From contig NZ_CP040428.1 in NCBI RefSeq assembly GCF_005671395.1, positions 2,046,001-2,110,000 on the forward strand: a stretch of 64,000 nucleotides of DNA. Direction: 5' to 3'. The position numbers and the translations under genes were made by a program. Shown here piece by piece: positions 50,229-60,100 of this stretch. Source of the stretch: Jejubacter calystegiae. GTDB lineage: Bacteria > Pseudomonadota > Gammaproteobacteria > Enterobacterales > Enterobacteriaceae. Numbering within the stretch: position 1 is the first letter of the stretch; the number at the start of each line of letters is the position of its first letter. The notes under the pieces are model-generated. The model saw nothing but the letters and a program-made list of their open reading frames with translations. It searched no databases and was not told the origin of the DNA.

Positions 50229-53200
50229 TCCCGTATCTGCCGTTGGGCGCTGCGCATTTGTGCGATAAAGGCGTTAACCAGGTCAGGCATCTCCGCCTGA
50301 CTGACGATGCCCCCGGCGTAGGATGCCGGCAGATTTTCCATAATCTGGCAGAGCCTCCAGCTTTGCTGCATGCGTAACAGGTTCCAGCTATTTTTCAGGC
50401 GGTGCGCTGTTTGGGAGAGGAGCTGTAGGTCGGTGTACTGTTCCTGAAGACGCCGCAGATCCTCATCGATAGCCTGGTCTATTTGTGACAGCATCAGTGT
50501 CACCAGTGATGAATCTTCCCCTGCCAGCGCGCGTAGCTCCTCAAGATTCGGGCTGTTTCCTTCTGTCTCTGGCAGCGTATCCAGTGCCTGACGCAGTCCG
50601 GCTTCACTGAGTGGCTTGCGCAGCAACCGATCCATACCGGCATGCCTTGCCTCCTCCTCTTCACGAGGCAGCGCGCTGGCGGTACATCCCAGTATCATCG
50701 CGGGCAACGTAACGCGTCCCAGCAGGTTGTGTAGCACCACGGAGGCGCACAACTGGTAGCCGCTCATTCCCGGCATCTGGCAGTCGGTGATCAAAACATC
50801 GAAACTTTCGTGCTCCAACCGGGCCAGCGCCTCCTGTCCGCTCAGACAACTCTCGACCTGGTGACCGGCGCGTTCCAGTTGTCGCGTCATCACCGTCAGG
50901 TTAGCCGGAAAATCATCCGCCAGAAGAATGCGCCGCGGCGCCAGTATGGCGTCAGACGCCAGGGATAGGGGCTCTTTCTCTGGTATCTGGCAGGGGACGA
51001 CGGGTAGTGTAACGCTGACCGTTGTCCCCTTACCTTCGGTGCTCTCTATCGTGATTTCCCCGTTCATCAGGGCAATGATTTGATGGCAGATAGCCAGACC
51101 CAGACCGCTGCTTTGGGGAACGGAGCTATCCAGTTGGAACCAGGGCTGGAACAGTATCGGCAGCTGTGCTTCAGGGATGCCGATACCGGTGTCGGTAACC
51201 TCTATTTTAAGGATGGATTCCTGGTAACGACAGATCAGGGAGACTTCACCCTCATGGGTATATTTGATCGCGTTGCCTGCCAGATTGACAATAATCTGGT
51301 TGAGTCGGGAACGGTCGCACAGACACCAGAGTTCGTCGGGAATGGCATTATCGTGGTGCCAGGTCAGTCCCTTTTCCTGGGCGCTACGGGCAAAGATAGC
51401 TGCGGTTGTCTCCATGATTTCGTGCAGATTATGCGGGGCAGGGGCGAGGTGTAGCTCGCCAGCTTCGATACGCGATAAATCCAGAATATCCCCGACCAGA
51501 TCGCGTAGCGTTAGCGCTGCCTGCCAGGCGACCTCCAGAGAAGGATGGGGCTTACGCTCTATCTCCAGCATGCCCAGTATCGCGTTAAGCGGGGTACGGA
51601 TATCGTGACTCATACGAGCAAGGAAAGCCGACTTCTCTTCGCTGGCTTTTTCCGCCTGGCGTAGTGACTGGCTTAGCGCCTCTTCGAGCGCCGCTTTTTC
51701 ACTGATATCGAGCCAGCCTCCGACCATCCCCTGGGCGATCCCCTGGGAATTGCTATAGCCTGCAATCCAGCACAGGAGCGTGTTTTGGCCCAGGGTGACC
51801 TCCCGTAATATTGGCCGGGTGTCGTAGAGCAATGTCTGGCGCGTGGACGGATCCAGCCAGTGAAAGGGTCCCTGTTCAATCTCTCCGAGCAACTCCCCGG
51901 ATTCAAATCCGTCAGGGATAAATGGCGAATCATGGAAGGCCTGGTTCATGCTGCGTATCCGACCAATGGGATCGCAGAAAAACAGGGGGATAGGCGCGCT
52001 GTTGAGCAGCGTTTGCCAGAGGTTAAGCGTATCACTGAGCTGATTATACTGTTGGATTCGGATTTTATTTTTACTTCTTTCGCGTGCGATAAACAGCACA
52101 GATCCTGACGCTGCCAGCAGCGCTAACATAGCTAACAGGCTGGTCCACAGGTGGTGCTGGTCAGCAGTGATGGGGGGGACTTCGATCGTCCATCGGGTTT
52201 TACTGACCTGGATATCGGTATCGGTCATGGCGCTAAGCCGGTTACGTACCTGCTGTATCTTCGGGCTGTCGTCCGCAGTGGTAACAAACCAGAGTGGTAC
52301 CTGAGGTAAGTCGATAGCGCTCAGGCTCAGGTGCCGGTTATTGGCGCGGCGTAGCAGGTAGTCCAGGCTCCATGCGTCGCCGATCAGCCCATCTGCACCG
52401 CCAGCTTCAACCAGGCTGATCCCCTGTCGGAGAGTATTGACCTTCACAATATCCGGATGCTGAGCAACGATCGCGGGGAGGGTGGCCAGCGGTGAACCTC
52501 TGATGATGGCCAGTCTTTTGCCCTGCAATGATGTCAGTGAGCCATTCAGCGGATGGCGTGCGTGACTGACAATCCCCCAGGAGAGAGTATCAAAGCGCAC
52601 TGCCTGATCCGTGGGAAGCGGCGTCGTTTCGCCCATTAGCAGGTCCACTTTCCCCAGGTTCAGCAGTTGTCTGGCCTGCTTTTTGTCACTGACTGGCGTG
52701 ACGGTCAGCCGGTAAAAAGGAGGGGGAAACTGCGAGTTGAGCAGATCCCGCCACATGCCGCGGATAGCGTTGCCGTGGATAATCCGCGGTTCAGGCGCGT
52801 AAAGTAGCGCAACTCTTAACGATACGGGCTCCTTTCCGGGGGGAGGATTACGCTGACTAATCACGCTGTTGGCCGGAAGCTGCCATTTATGTTCCAGCCA
52901 GCGTGCGTCCTGTTGGCGCAGGTTATCGATACGCTGGTTTAATGCCGCCAGCCGATCCGCATGGTTCGCCGCCACCCAGAGAGAGTAGCGAAGGGGGGGA
53001 TGGGCGCTTAACTCCCGCCAGGGAAGGGTTGATTGCGGCACCTGCTGGCGGAATTGCGCAATGGCGAATTCGGGGGCGATCAGGCCGCTGGCCTCTCCAC
53101 GAATGATGCGCCGCACGCTATCGTAGATCGTCGTCCCGGCCGGTATCACGTTGAGTGGTTTGCCCTGCGATGACGTTTGTCGTTGCGTCAATATCTCTGG

Positions 53201-53560
53201 AGATGCCAGTAGGGTGCTCCCGGGGCGATAATTTCCCAGTACTGCAAGGGGAAATACCAGTATCGGCTGGCTGGAAAGTAGCCCCTGACGGCTGAAGTCC
53301 TGCGCGGATATCACCAGATCGAGTTTGCCAGCATTCAGCGCCGCCAGCGCCTCTTCACTGTGGGTATAGTTTGTTATCTGAGGAGGATTCTTCTCCTGTT
53401 GCCACAGTAGTGTGATTTCATCCCTGAGTACGCTTTGTTGTTGCTCATTATCGCTAAATGGTGGGGAGTAGCTCAGAATGCCCACGCGCTCTACGGCATC
53501 GGCGAACGCGGAAAACAAAAAACAGAACAGCAGTGCCCGCACCACCGTGCCTGTGCGCAT
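50225..53560 (-). CDS. Hybrid sensor histidine kinase of the BvgS/EvgS family
   Basis: Inner-membrane phosphorelay kinase, 1111 residues from the ATG at 53560; a TTG two codons earlier overlaps the preceding stop. Domain order: signal peptide (1-24), two periplasmic solute-binding (Venus flytrap) domains (about 25-240 and 247-455), one membrane segment (about 471-493), a PAS domain (about 515-620), HisKA with phospho-acceptor H652 (SHDIRTP), ATPase ([27 protein letters not shown]), a receiver with D926 (LITDCQMPG) and an Hpt domain with H1053 (TAHRLKNSW). All phosphotransfer residues are present. The cognate EvgA-like regulator lies 2 bases upstream. The ligand is unknown; being downstream of chitinase genes suggests, but does not show, a sugar or pH cue. 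Confidence 0.92.
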   Translation of the reverse strand: MRTGTVVRALLFCFLFSAFADAVERVGILSYSPPFSDNEQQQSVLRDEITLLWQQEKNPPQITNYTHSEEALAALNAGKLDLVISAQDFSRQGLLSSQPILVFPLAVLGNYRPGSTLLASPEILTQRQTSSQGKPLNVIPAGTTIYDSVRRIIRGEASGLIAPEFAIAQFRQQVPQSTLPWRELSAHPPLRYSLWVAANHADRLAALNQRIDNLRQQDARWLEHKWQLPANSVISQRNPPPGKEPVSLRVALLYAPEPRIIHGNAIRGMWRDLLNSQFPPPFYRLTVTPVSDKKQARQLLNLGKVDLLMGETTPLPTDQAVRFDTLSWGIVSHARHPLNGSLTSLQGKRLAIIRGSPLATLPAIVAQHPDIVKVNTLRQGISLVEAGGADGLIGDAWSLDYLLRRANNRHLSLSAIDLPQVPLWFVTTADDSPKIQQVRNRLSAMTDTDIQVSKTRWTIEVPPITADQHHLWTSLLAMLALLAASGSVLFIARERSKNKIRIQQYNQLSDTLNLWQTLLNSAPIPLFFCDPIGRIRSMNQAFHDSPFIPDGFESGELLGEIEQGPFHWLDPSTRQTLLYDTRPILREVTLGQNTLLCWIAGYSNSQGIAQGMVGGWLDISEKAALEEALSQSLRQAEKASEEKSAFLARMSHDIRTPLNAILGMLEIERKPHPSLEVAWQAALTLRDLVGDILDLSRIEAGELHLAPAPHNLHEIMETTAAIFARSAQEKGLTWHHDNAIPDELWCLCDRSRLNQIIVNLAGNAIKYTHEGEVSLICRYQESILKIEVTDTGIGIPEAQLPILFQPWFQLDSSVPQSSGLGLAICHQIIALMNGEITIESTEGKGTTVSVTLPVVPCQIPEKEPLSLASDAILAPRRILLADDFPANLTVMTRQLERAGHQVESCLSGQEALARLEHESFDVLITDCQMPGMSGYQLCASVVLHNLLGRVTLPAMILGCTASALPREEEEARHAGMDRLLRKPLSEAGLRQALDTLPETEGNSPNLEELRALAGEDSSLVTLMLSQIDQAIDEDLRRLQEQYTDLQLLSQTAHRLKNSWNLLRMQQSWRLCQIMENLPASYAGGIVSQAEMPDLVNAFIAQMRSAQRQIRD

Positions 53561-53562
53561 CG

Positions 53563-54174
53563 TCAACTATCCAACCCGATTTTTTGCGCGTACTGATACA
53601 GCTCGAATTCTGATGTGGCGCCAAGCTTACGCATAGCACTGTTTTTTTGTGTGCTGATAGTCTGTTTGGAACGATTTACCAGACTACTGATTTCATTGAC
53701 CGTCATTCCACGCAGGAGCAGGCGTACAACCTCGCTCTCTTTGGGCGAGAGGGCCTCTTTAACCGAAGGCGCCGTTTTCCCCGCTCTGGTGCGTGTTGGC
53801 ATTTCACTGGTTTTCAGCGCAGCGATCAGTTCCGTCGACAGGCTGTTTTTGCTCAGTACCGCGTGGACGCCCAGGCGTGCCAGAGAGGCCAGCAGTGCCG
53901 GATTGGTTATCATGGTAACCACTATCACCGTACTGTCTGGCCACTGGCGTCGCAGATGTTGAATAAGCGCCCTGCCGTCAGGGTAGCGCTCTCCGGGCAT
54001 ACTGAAATCGGTAATAATAATATCCGCCGGTTGCTGTTGCAGTTTGTCGATCAACTGGTCAGTGGTGCTGGCTTCGTGCAGTACCTCATAACGCTCAGAG
54101 TGGGCCTGCAATAGCGTGCGTAACCCCAATAAATAGACGGGATGATCGTCGGCGATCAATACCGTTTTACGCAT
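53563..54174 (-). CDS. NarL/LuxR-family response regulator (EvgA/BvgA/RcsB type)
   Basis: Cytoplasmic transcription regulator, 203 residues, and the likely partner of the adjacent hybrid kinase. The receiver has D9/D10, phospho-acceptor D56 (IITDFSMPG), T87 and K109 in the RcsB-like spacing. The LuxR-type helix-turn-helix covers about residues 140-197 (LSPKESEVVRLLLRGMTVNEISSLVNRSKQTISTQ). Its stop is followed within 2 bases by the kinase ATG, so the two are co-translated. Regulated genes are not known; the chitinase-LPMO operon upstream is a reasonable candidate. Confidence 0.92.
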   Translation of the reverse strand: MRKTVLIADDHPVYLLGLRTLLQAHSERYEVLHEASTTDQLIDKLQQQPADIIITDFSMPGERYPDGRALIQHLRRQWPDSTVIVVTMITNPALLASLARLGVHAVLSKNSLSTELIAALKTSEMPTRTRAGKTAPSVKEALSPKESEVVRLLLRGMTVNEISSLVNRSKQTISTQKNSAMRKLGATSEFELYQYAQKIGLDS

Positions 54175-54269
54175 GTTGGCCTGTCTCCTGACGTCTGTAT
54201 TCGATTGAACACAAAGTATAGCCAGGGAGCTCAGTCGGAGCGGGTCGGGCGGCTGTTATTGCTGAAAAA

Positions 54270-54791
54270 TTAGCGCATTTTGTTCAGAATCTCTTTTTTA
54301 CCCTGTCGTAAGTAGTTGGCGACAGCGGCAATGTGAATAACCAGGAGTACGCCCAGCGCCATACAGCTGATACGGTGTACCTTAAAAAAGAACTGATTAA
54401 CTTCCGGTGATGAGAGAGGCTGTGGTACAGGGATAAGCCAAAACAGATGATAGCCTTTCTCCAGCATCAGAAAACCGCTGATTAAGACAATAAATATCGT
54501 CAGATAAAAGATCTCATGAATAAATGTCACCAGCTGTTTTTTGCGCGTCGAGATATACGATGGCCAGCCGACGGCGGGTCTGAAGAAACGCCATACGAAG
54601 CGGATAACCATAACGGGAGTGGCTATAGTGGCAAGTGACATATTTAGTTCAGAGAAAAAATCAAACCAGCGGCTTCCATCTAAACTATGAAGAATATATC
54701 CCATGATGGTTACGTAAATAATAATAGCAGCAACGCCCCAATGCAATAAGCGTGATAAAAAATCATAACGACAGGAAACGGCAGAAGTCAT
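54270..54791 (-). CDS. Cytochrome b561-family membrane protein
   Basis: Four-helix inner-membrane protein, 173 residues, of the bacterial di-heme b561 (CybB) family. Histidines at likely ligand positions are H17 (SRLLHWG), H139 (KVHRISCMA) and H153 (LVIHIAAVA), with H92 in helix 3. Recalled alignment with E. coli CybB suggests the second-helix histidine (IHVSCG there) is absent (NMSLATIA here), so one heme pair may be incomplete. It lies between two response-regulator genes, an unusual place, so it may act in redox sensing rather than respiration (inference). Lower GC than the core genes. Confidence 0.8.
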   Translation of the reverse strand: MTSAVSCRYDFLSRLLHWGVAAIIIYVTIMGYILHSLDGSRWFDFFSELNMSLATIATPVMVIRFVWRFFRPAVGWPSYISTRKKQLVTFIHEIFYLTIFIVLISGFLMLEKGYHLFWLIPVPQPLSSPEVNQFFFKVHRISCMALGVLLVIHIAAVANYLRQGKKEILNKMR

Positions 54792-54863
54792 TTTTATTTA
54801 AAAGCCTCGAAGGATGACGGTAATCATATTTATTGCAGGTGACTCTCTGGCACCTGCGTAATA

Positions 54864-55547
54864 TCAAATAGCAATATCAAACATTTGAGTTTGAGACAGC
54901 AGAAAAAAGAGATGACAGTCTGATGCTACTCCCAGCTTTTCCATAGCGCGTAGTTTATGGGCGCTGACGGTTTTGTTGCTCAGGTTGAGCTTTCCGGAGA
55001 TCGCCGCAGGTGATAAGCCTTTACACAGCAGACGCAAGACGTCGATCTCTCGCGAGCTGAGCTCCCGTTCGCCCCGGGTAGCAGGCTGAAGCAGAGAGTT
55101 CAGTAAACTTTTTTCGATATAGGTCTCGTTATTCATCATGGCGGTGATAGTTCGCTCCAGCACCTTTTCACAGGTGTTATGGTTAATATAGCCAGAAGCG
55201 CCAGAATCCAGCGCGCTTCGGATGATGTTGGCGTTGTTATAAGGTGACAGCACCACTATTTTTAGCTGTGGGTATTGATTTCTGAGCCATTTTATTAGCG
55301 TAATACCATCTAGTTCGCTTAACGGCGTCTGGCTTTTATAAGTATTAAGGCTAAAACCCAATAGCAGGATATCTACGGGGTTATTGGCCAGCAGGTTTAA
55401 CAATTCGGGGGGAGAGGCGGCATCACCCACAATATTAATGGTATGATGGTTGAAGTTCGGATTGATTTCCGGAAGGTTTTTCACCATCAATACTACACCG
55501 CGACGAATAATAGTATGCTCATCAGCAACGACGATATGGGTTGTCAT
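54864..55547 (-). CDS. LuxR-family regulator with degenerate receiver domain
   Basis: 227 residues: an N-terminal receiver-like domain and a C-terminal LuxR helix-turn-helix (about 168-222, LSSREIDVLRLLCKGLSPAAISGKLNLSNKTVSAHKLRAMEKLGV). The acidic pocket D9/E10 is kept and S101 fits the switch position. The phospho-acceptor Asp is replaced by Gly (G64 in ILLLGFSL) and the conserved Lys by His (H123 in GYINHN). It cannot be phosphorylated in the normal way, so it is an atypical or pseudo-receiver. It is upstream of the b561 and phosphorelay genes, same strand. GC is lower than the neighbours. Confidence 0.85.
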   Translation of the reverse strand: MTTHIVVADEHTIIRRGVVLMVKNLPEINPNFNHHTINIVGDAASPPELLNLLANNPVDILLLGFSLNTYKSQTPLSELDGITLIKWLRNQYPQLKIVVLSPYNNANIIRSALDSGASGYINHNTCEKVLERTITAMMNNETYIEKSLLNSLLQPATRGERELSSREIDVLRLLCKGLSPAAISGKLNLSNKTVSAHKLRAMEKLGVASDCHLFFLLSQTQMFDIAI

Positions 55548-55685
55548 GTACTTTCCTCAGATCGGGCCAGTAAAAATTACGATTGCTTCTGTGATGGGGG
55601 AGAAGATACCTGTGCTGATAAGACCTTTCTATCGTACCAGTAAGAAAAATCGCGAGGTGGTAGGTTGGTATACTGGTTTGAAGAA

Positions 55686-55710
55686 ATGTCGGCCCGCATG
55701 TGACCGACAT
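55686..55710 (-). terminator. Likely terminator after the LPMO gene
   Basis: ATGTCGG (55686-55692) and CCGACAT (55704-55710) form a 7-bp stem; on the minus strand TTTCTT follows. It separates the chitinase-LPMO operon from the regulator genes. Confidence 0.5.
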
Positions 55711-55731
55711 TGTAGGCGTTAAAACATTACG

Positions 55732-57102
55732 TTAGGCCAGTGAGGACCATAGAATATCTTTGATCTCAGGAACATCAGGAGCCCAGGTTTCGGTATAGGA
55801 GGGATGATCCTGAACGCATTTCCAGAGTTTACCTTTGTAGGTGACGATGTCCCCCTTCTTATAGGCCTCGTTGAGTTTCCAGGTCGGATAGTTGCCGCCG
55901 CTATCCTGACTCTTTGTTTGTATCGTTAGCACATTGCTGGGCACTGAGAGGCGGTTATGGCTATCCAGTGCGGCAACAAAATAGCGATACCGGGTATCGG
56001 GCGTCAGCCCTGTATCATTCCAGGTCTGGCTACTACCGGAAACCCGCTGTACCTCTTTACCTTCTCTGTAGATGATGTAACTGGCGATCGCCGCTTCCGG
56101 TAGCGAGGCGCCCCACATAAGACTGACGCTGGTGGCGGTTTCCCCCATACTGTGCAGATTACCCGGTGCCGTTGGCGGCGTATCCTCGCCCCCTAGGGTG
56201 GTCACCATAATGGTATTACCCGGTGCGGATTCGGCGCCATTTTCATCAATGGCGCTGACAAAATAGGTATAGCGGGTGTTTGGCTCCACGCTCTCATCCG
56301 TCCAGGTCAGCAGTGATGCTGCAACGTCGATGGTGGTAATACCGTTACGTGTAATGCGATAGGTGGTAATGGGGGAAGCGCCCGATGAGGCATTCCAGGC
56401 AAGCTTCACGCTCTTACCGGTTACCGTTTCTGTCCGTAGATTACCGGGAGGGGTGGGCAAATGATCCGGAATGTCTGATTTGACGAAATCGAGATCGATA
56501 ACCTGATAAAAAGCATTACCGGTATCGGCAACTTCCCAGACGCCAAGCAGTACATGATATCCGCTGCGTTCCGGTAGCCTGATACTGTGTTTCGTTGGGT
56601 TAGCGGGTTTCAGGGCCGCGTTATGCTGCCAGAAGGGATCCAGCGTTGACTCCACCTGGGTAAAGGGCTTCGCTTCAAACTGATCGCGGGACAGAGGACG
56701 CGTCGAATCCCAGCCGGGTTTGGTAATAAAGTAGTTCCAGCGCCGGGTAAGGTGCGCAGCCGTAAAAAACCAGGAGATATCGATAGCATCGCCGCTGGCG
56801 ACCTGTTTGCGCGGCCAGTTTTTCGTCGGGTCATCCAGAACCCGTCCGGCTTCCTGCCCGGCACTGGCGATTTTTCCGTCAGCCGGTGGAACGGCATTGG
56901 GAACATCATTAGGGGCGACTTTATCCGACAGACCGCCCTGGGTCTCCGGGAAGAATTTCCCCCCTTCACACTGATTGAGCGCACCTTCATCAATAAGGCC
57001 CATCTGGCGGGCGTTCCAGGCGCGTGAACCCGGATCGTAAACGTGTCCATGGTAGGGCGTTGGGCTTAATTGATCGTCAAAGTCTGATTGATACTGTGCC
57101 AT
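55732..57102 (-). CDS. AA10 lytic polysaccharide monooxygenase with FnIII and chitin-binding modules, no signal peptide
   Basis: Copper enzyme expected to cleave crystalline chitin oxidatively. From the ATG at 57102 (GGAG 7 bases upstream) it has 456 residues; an earlier in-frame start overlaps the preceding gene. Domains: AA10 (about 18-207), two FnIII domains (about 217-305 and 312-400) and a C-terminal CBM5/12 (WKLNEAYKKGDIVTYKGKLWKCV). Active-site residues H18 (YHGHVYDPGSRAW), H117 (FFTAAHLTRRW) and F198 (AFYQVIDLDF) are present. The histidine brace needs a free N-terminal His, yet the 17 residues before H18 (MAQYQSDFDDQLSPTPY) are hydrophilic and not a Sec or Tat signal. Processing or an unusual export route is implied. 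41 bases downstream of the chitinase gene. Confidence 0.9.
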   Translation of the reverse strand: MAQYQSDFDDQLSPTPYHGHVYDPGSRAWNARQMGLIDEGALNQCEGGKFFPETQGGLSDKVAPNDVPNAVPPADGKIASAGQEAGRVLDDPTKNWPRKQVASGDAIDISWFFTAAHLTRRWNYFITKPGWDSTRPLSRDQFEAKPFTQVESTLDPFWQHNAALKPANPTKHSIRLPERSGYHVLLGVWEVADTGNAFYQVIDLDFVKSDIPDHLPTPPGNLRTETVTGKSVKLAWNASSGASPITTYRITRNGITTIDVAASLLTWTDESVEPNTRYTYFVSAIDENGAESAPGNTIMVTTLGGEDTPPTAPGNLHSMGETATSVSLMWGASLPEAAIASYIIYREGKEVQRVSGSSQTWNDTGLTPDTRYRYFVAALDSHNRLSVPSNVLTIQTKSQDSGGNYPTWKLNEAYKKGDIVTYKGKLWKCVQDHPSYTETWAPDVPEIKDILWSSLA

Positions 57103-57143
57103 ATGTCTCTCCAGAAACGGTTTATGATGGGTTGTTCTCGTTA

Positions 57144-60100
57144 TTACTGACGCTTCCACAGTGAGGTCGCTTTATCCGGACTCCAGAAGGCATTAGAGGT
57201 GTGCTGCATCACGCACAGCCAGGTGACGCCCTGCCAGCTTACTTTGCTGTTATCCGGGTACCATATATTGCCGTCCTGCCATGGGCTGTCTGGCTCGGTC
57301 GAGCCGCTGGTGCGAGCGGTCACCGCCGCGCTCAGCCCGGAGCTGACGCCCTGCATATTGGTGGCTTTTATCTGGTAGTTATAGGTCTGGTTCGGACTCA
57401 GTCCGGTATCGGTAAAGGGGGGCGCGGTTACGCTCTTAATGGCGGAGCCATCCCGGTATAGCGTGTAGTCGCGAACCTGGGTACGGGAAGGGGTCCAGTC
57501 CAGGGTGACGGAGTGGCTGGTAAAGCTGGTGACCCTGAGTCCGGTGGGAATAGCGGGCGGGGTTGGCTCTGGATCTGGCCCGGGTCCTGGAATCTCTCCT
57601 TCAGAGATCCAGCCATAACGCTTAATAAACTCCCAGTTATAGGGTTCACGATTGATATCGCTACCGGTATCCCAGTTGATGGACCAGGTCATCACGCCTT
57701 TAATGCCCAGACCCTGGCTATCGAGCCGCTGTAGCGCATTTTTCACGTGATCCGGATTAATGACATAACCGGTGCGTGCGGCATCATTGTTGGCGGGCAG
57801 GCCGATAGCGAATTTTTGGTGGGGAATCTTAATAAAGCCGCGGGTGCCGGTCACGATGCTCTCAGTCAGGTAGTAGAGAAACTCTTCCTTCAGTTCATCA
57901 TCATCCTGTTTCAGATACCCGACACCATCGATCCAGAGCCCATCTCCTCCCTGATTGTAATACTGCGGGGCAATAAAGTTGTAGTCACCCTCGAGTCTCT
58001 GGATATAGGGTTCATAGTTTTGCCCGGTACGCAGATAGGGAAACTCTGGTGCCATACTGATAATGAAGTTTTTCCCTTTCTGGCGGTAAAAGTCCTTCAC
58101 CTCTTTTAATGCCTGGGGAATCACTGTGGCATTATCTTTAGCGCTGATAGCATTTTGTTCCAGATCGATATCCAGCCCATCGAAGCCATAGGTTTCCGTA
58201 AGCTGGATAATGCGATCTTTTAACGCCGCTTTATCGCTATTTTGTAGCTCAATATGCGCATCGGCACCGCCCAGTGAGATCAGCACGGCGCGTCCCTGGG
58301 TGTGAAGCGTCTCTATCTGGCGGCGGAATTCCTCTGCTGTTCCCTTATAAGGTGCAAAATCAGGGATATGATCGCTCTGAGAGGCTTTCATAAAGGCGAT
58401 GGCAATAACATTGTAAGCCGTCGGGATCTCGGTGAGTTCCAGATTTTTAAAGTACCCACCCCGGTAACCGCTGCCACCGTGAGTTTCCTGCGGCCAGTTA
58501 TGCCAGAAGCCCATCACAATTTTCTTCTGGCTGATATCCGGGAACTGGCCGTTGTTATCAGACTGATCGGCACTGATTCTGACGGTAACCCGGTTACTGG
58601 CGGGTGACTGGTTACCTTTATTATCAGACGCAATCACCGTGTACTGATATTCCGTTCCGGTAGAGACGGCGCTATCGATATAGCTGTTATTCACCGTATT
58701 GGTAAGAATTGCCTGTTGGTTGCGATACAGGGTAAAAGTAAGACCCGAGCTGCGGCTGTTAACGGACCAGGTTAATTCTACCCGATGGGCTGGGGCCCCT
58801 GTCTGGGTAGCTGAGAGGTGTGGGGCGGGCAGCTCAACCGGTGGCTGTGATTGCTCCATCACTGAAAAGGCCACCAGAGGGGAGGTATGCGTTTTGCCCT
58901 GACGGTCAGTGGCGATAGCGGCAAGTGTATGCTGGCCGGTATTAAGTTGTGATATTTCTCCGTCATAATAGACTTCATCCTGAGTATTGCGTTTGGTTTT
59001 TGAGGCCGTTGCCGGATACTGTTGATTACCAACTTTGAAATAAACTGACGTAGGTGATTCCTGGGCTCGAACCGCTGCCCGAACCTTGATCGGAATTGAG
59101 GGGGGGAAGGCTTCGCCATCGCCCGGGGCAATGATGTTCAGACTGATGGGCTTGTCGATAATATCAGGAGAATCGTAAGAGAAAACCTGATCGATTTTAT
59201 CCGCCAGTATTGAGGTGGCATCGTGGCACTCGACCAGCTTGCCGCCATGTACGGTGGTATTGGTGGTCAGGTTTTGCAGATCGCCGTAGGCAGTCCAGAT
59301 AATCACGCCCGCCAGATTATTATCGACGACATATTTCGCTTTTTCGCCGACTGACCTTTCATTATCATAGCTCAGGAAATATTTCCCTTTGGTCAGATAC
59401 GGGACTTTGGCGTTTTCATCCCAGTGATATTGCCAGCCGTCATACTCCCCCTCGCGGGTTTTTTGAACAATCATGGCGTAATTAGGGGTGCCATCCCATA
59501 CGTTTAATGGCCAGTTGTCAAAGTCACCACAGGTGGAAATAGAACCATCGGGAGGAACGTTCTGTACCGACTTCACCGTTTTTTGATTTAATGCCGCGGT
59601 GCCGTCGGTAATAACCCCACGGCCATAAAAAGCGACGCCGGCATTAATTTTGCTTTCTTTTACCCCCCACTTTTTTAGCGCTCGAATCGTTTTGTCTAAT
59701 GACGAGGCTTCATCGCCACCTTCCTGACCAGGATAGTTATATAATGGAGAGTTATGTCCGGCAATATTTGACCATCCACCATTAATATCATAAGTCATGA
59801 TATTAAAGTAATCCATCGATTCATTGAGACGATGCCATTCAAATCCTTCGAGTAGTTTAATGGCGGTTGAGGTGGCAGCCGTAATGAGATGATCATTGCC
59901 AATTTCTTTTCGGATATCATCGACCAGAGTTGTGAAGTATTTAAAATCATCCGGGCTATGCTCGATAATATTCATGCCCAGACCATTTGGAAACTCCCAG
60001 TCCAGGTCGATCCCGTCAAAACCCATATTGATAAGTCTGCGACACTCAGCGACAAGTTTTTTTCGTTTTACAGGGTCTTTAGCCACGGACGGGAAGTGTT

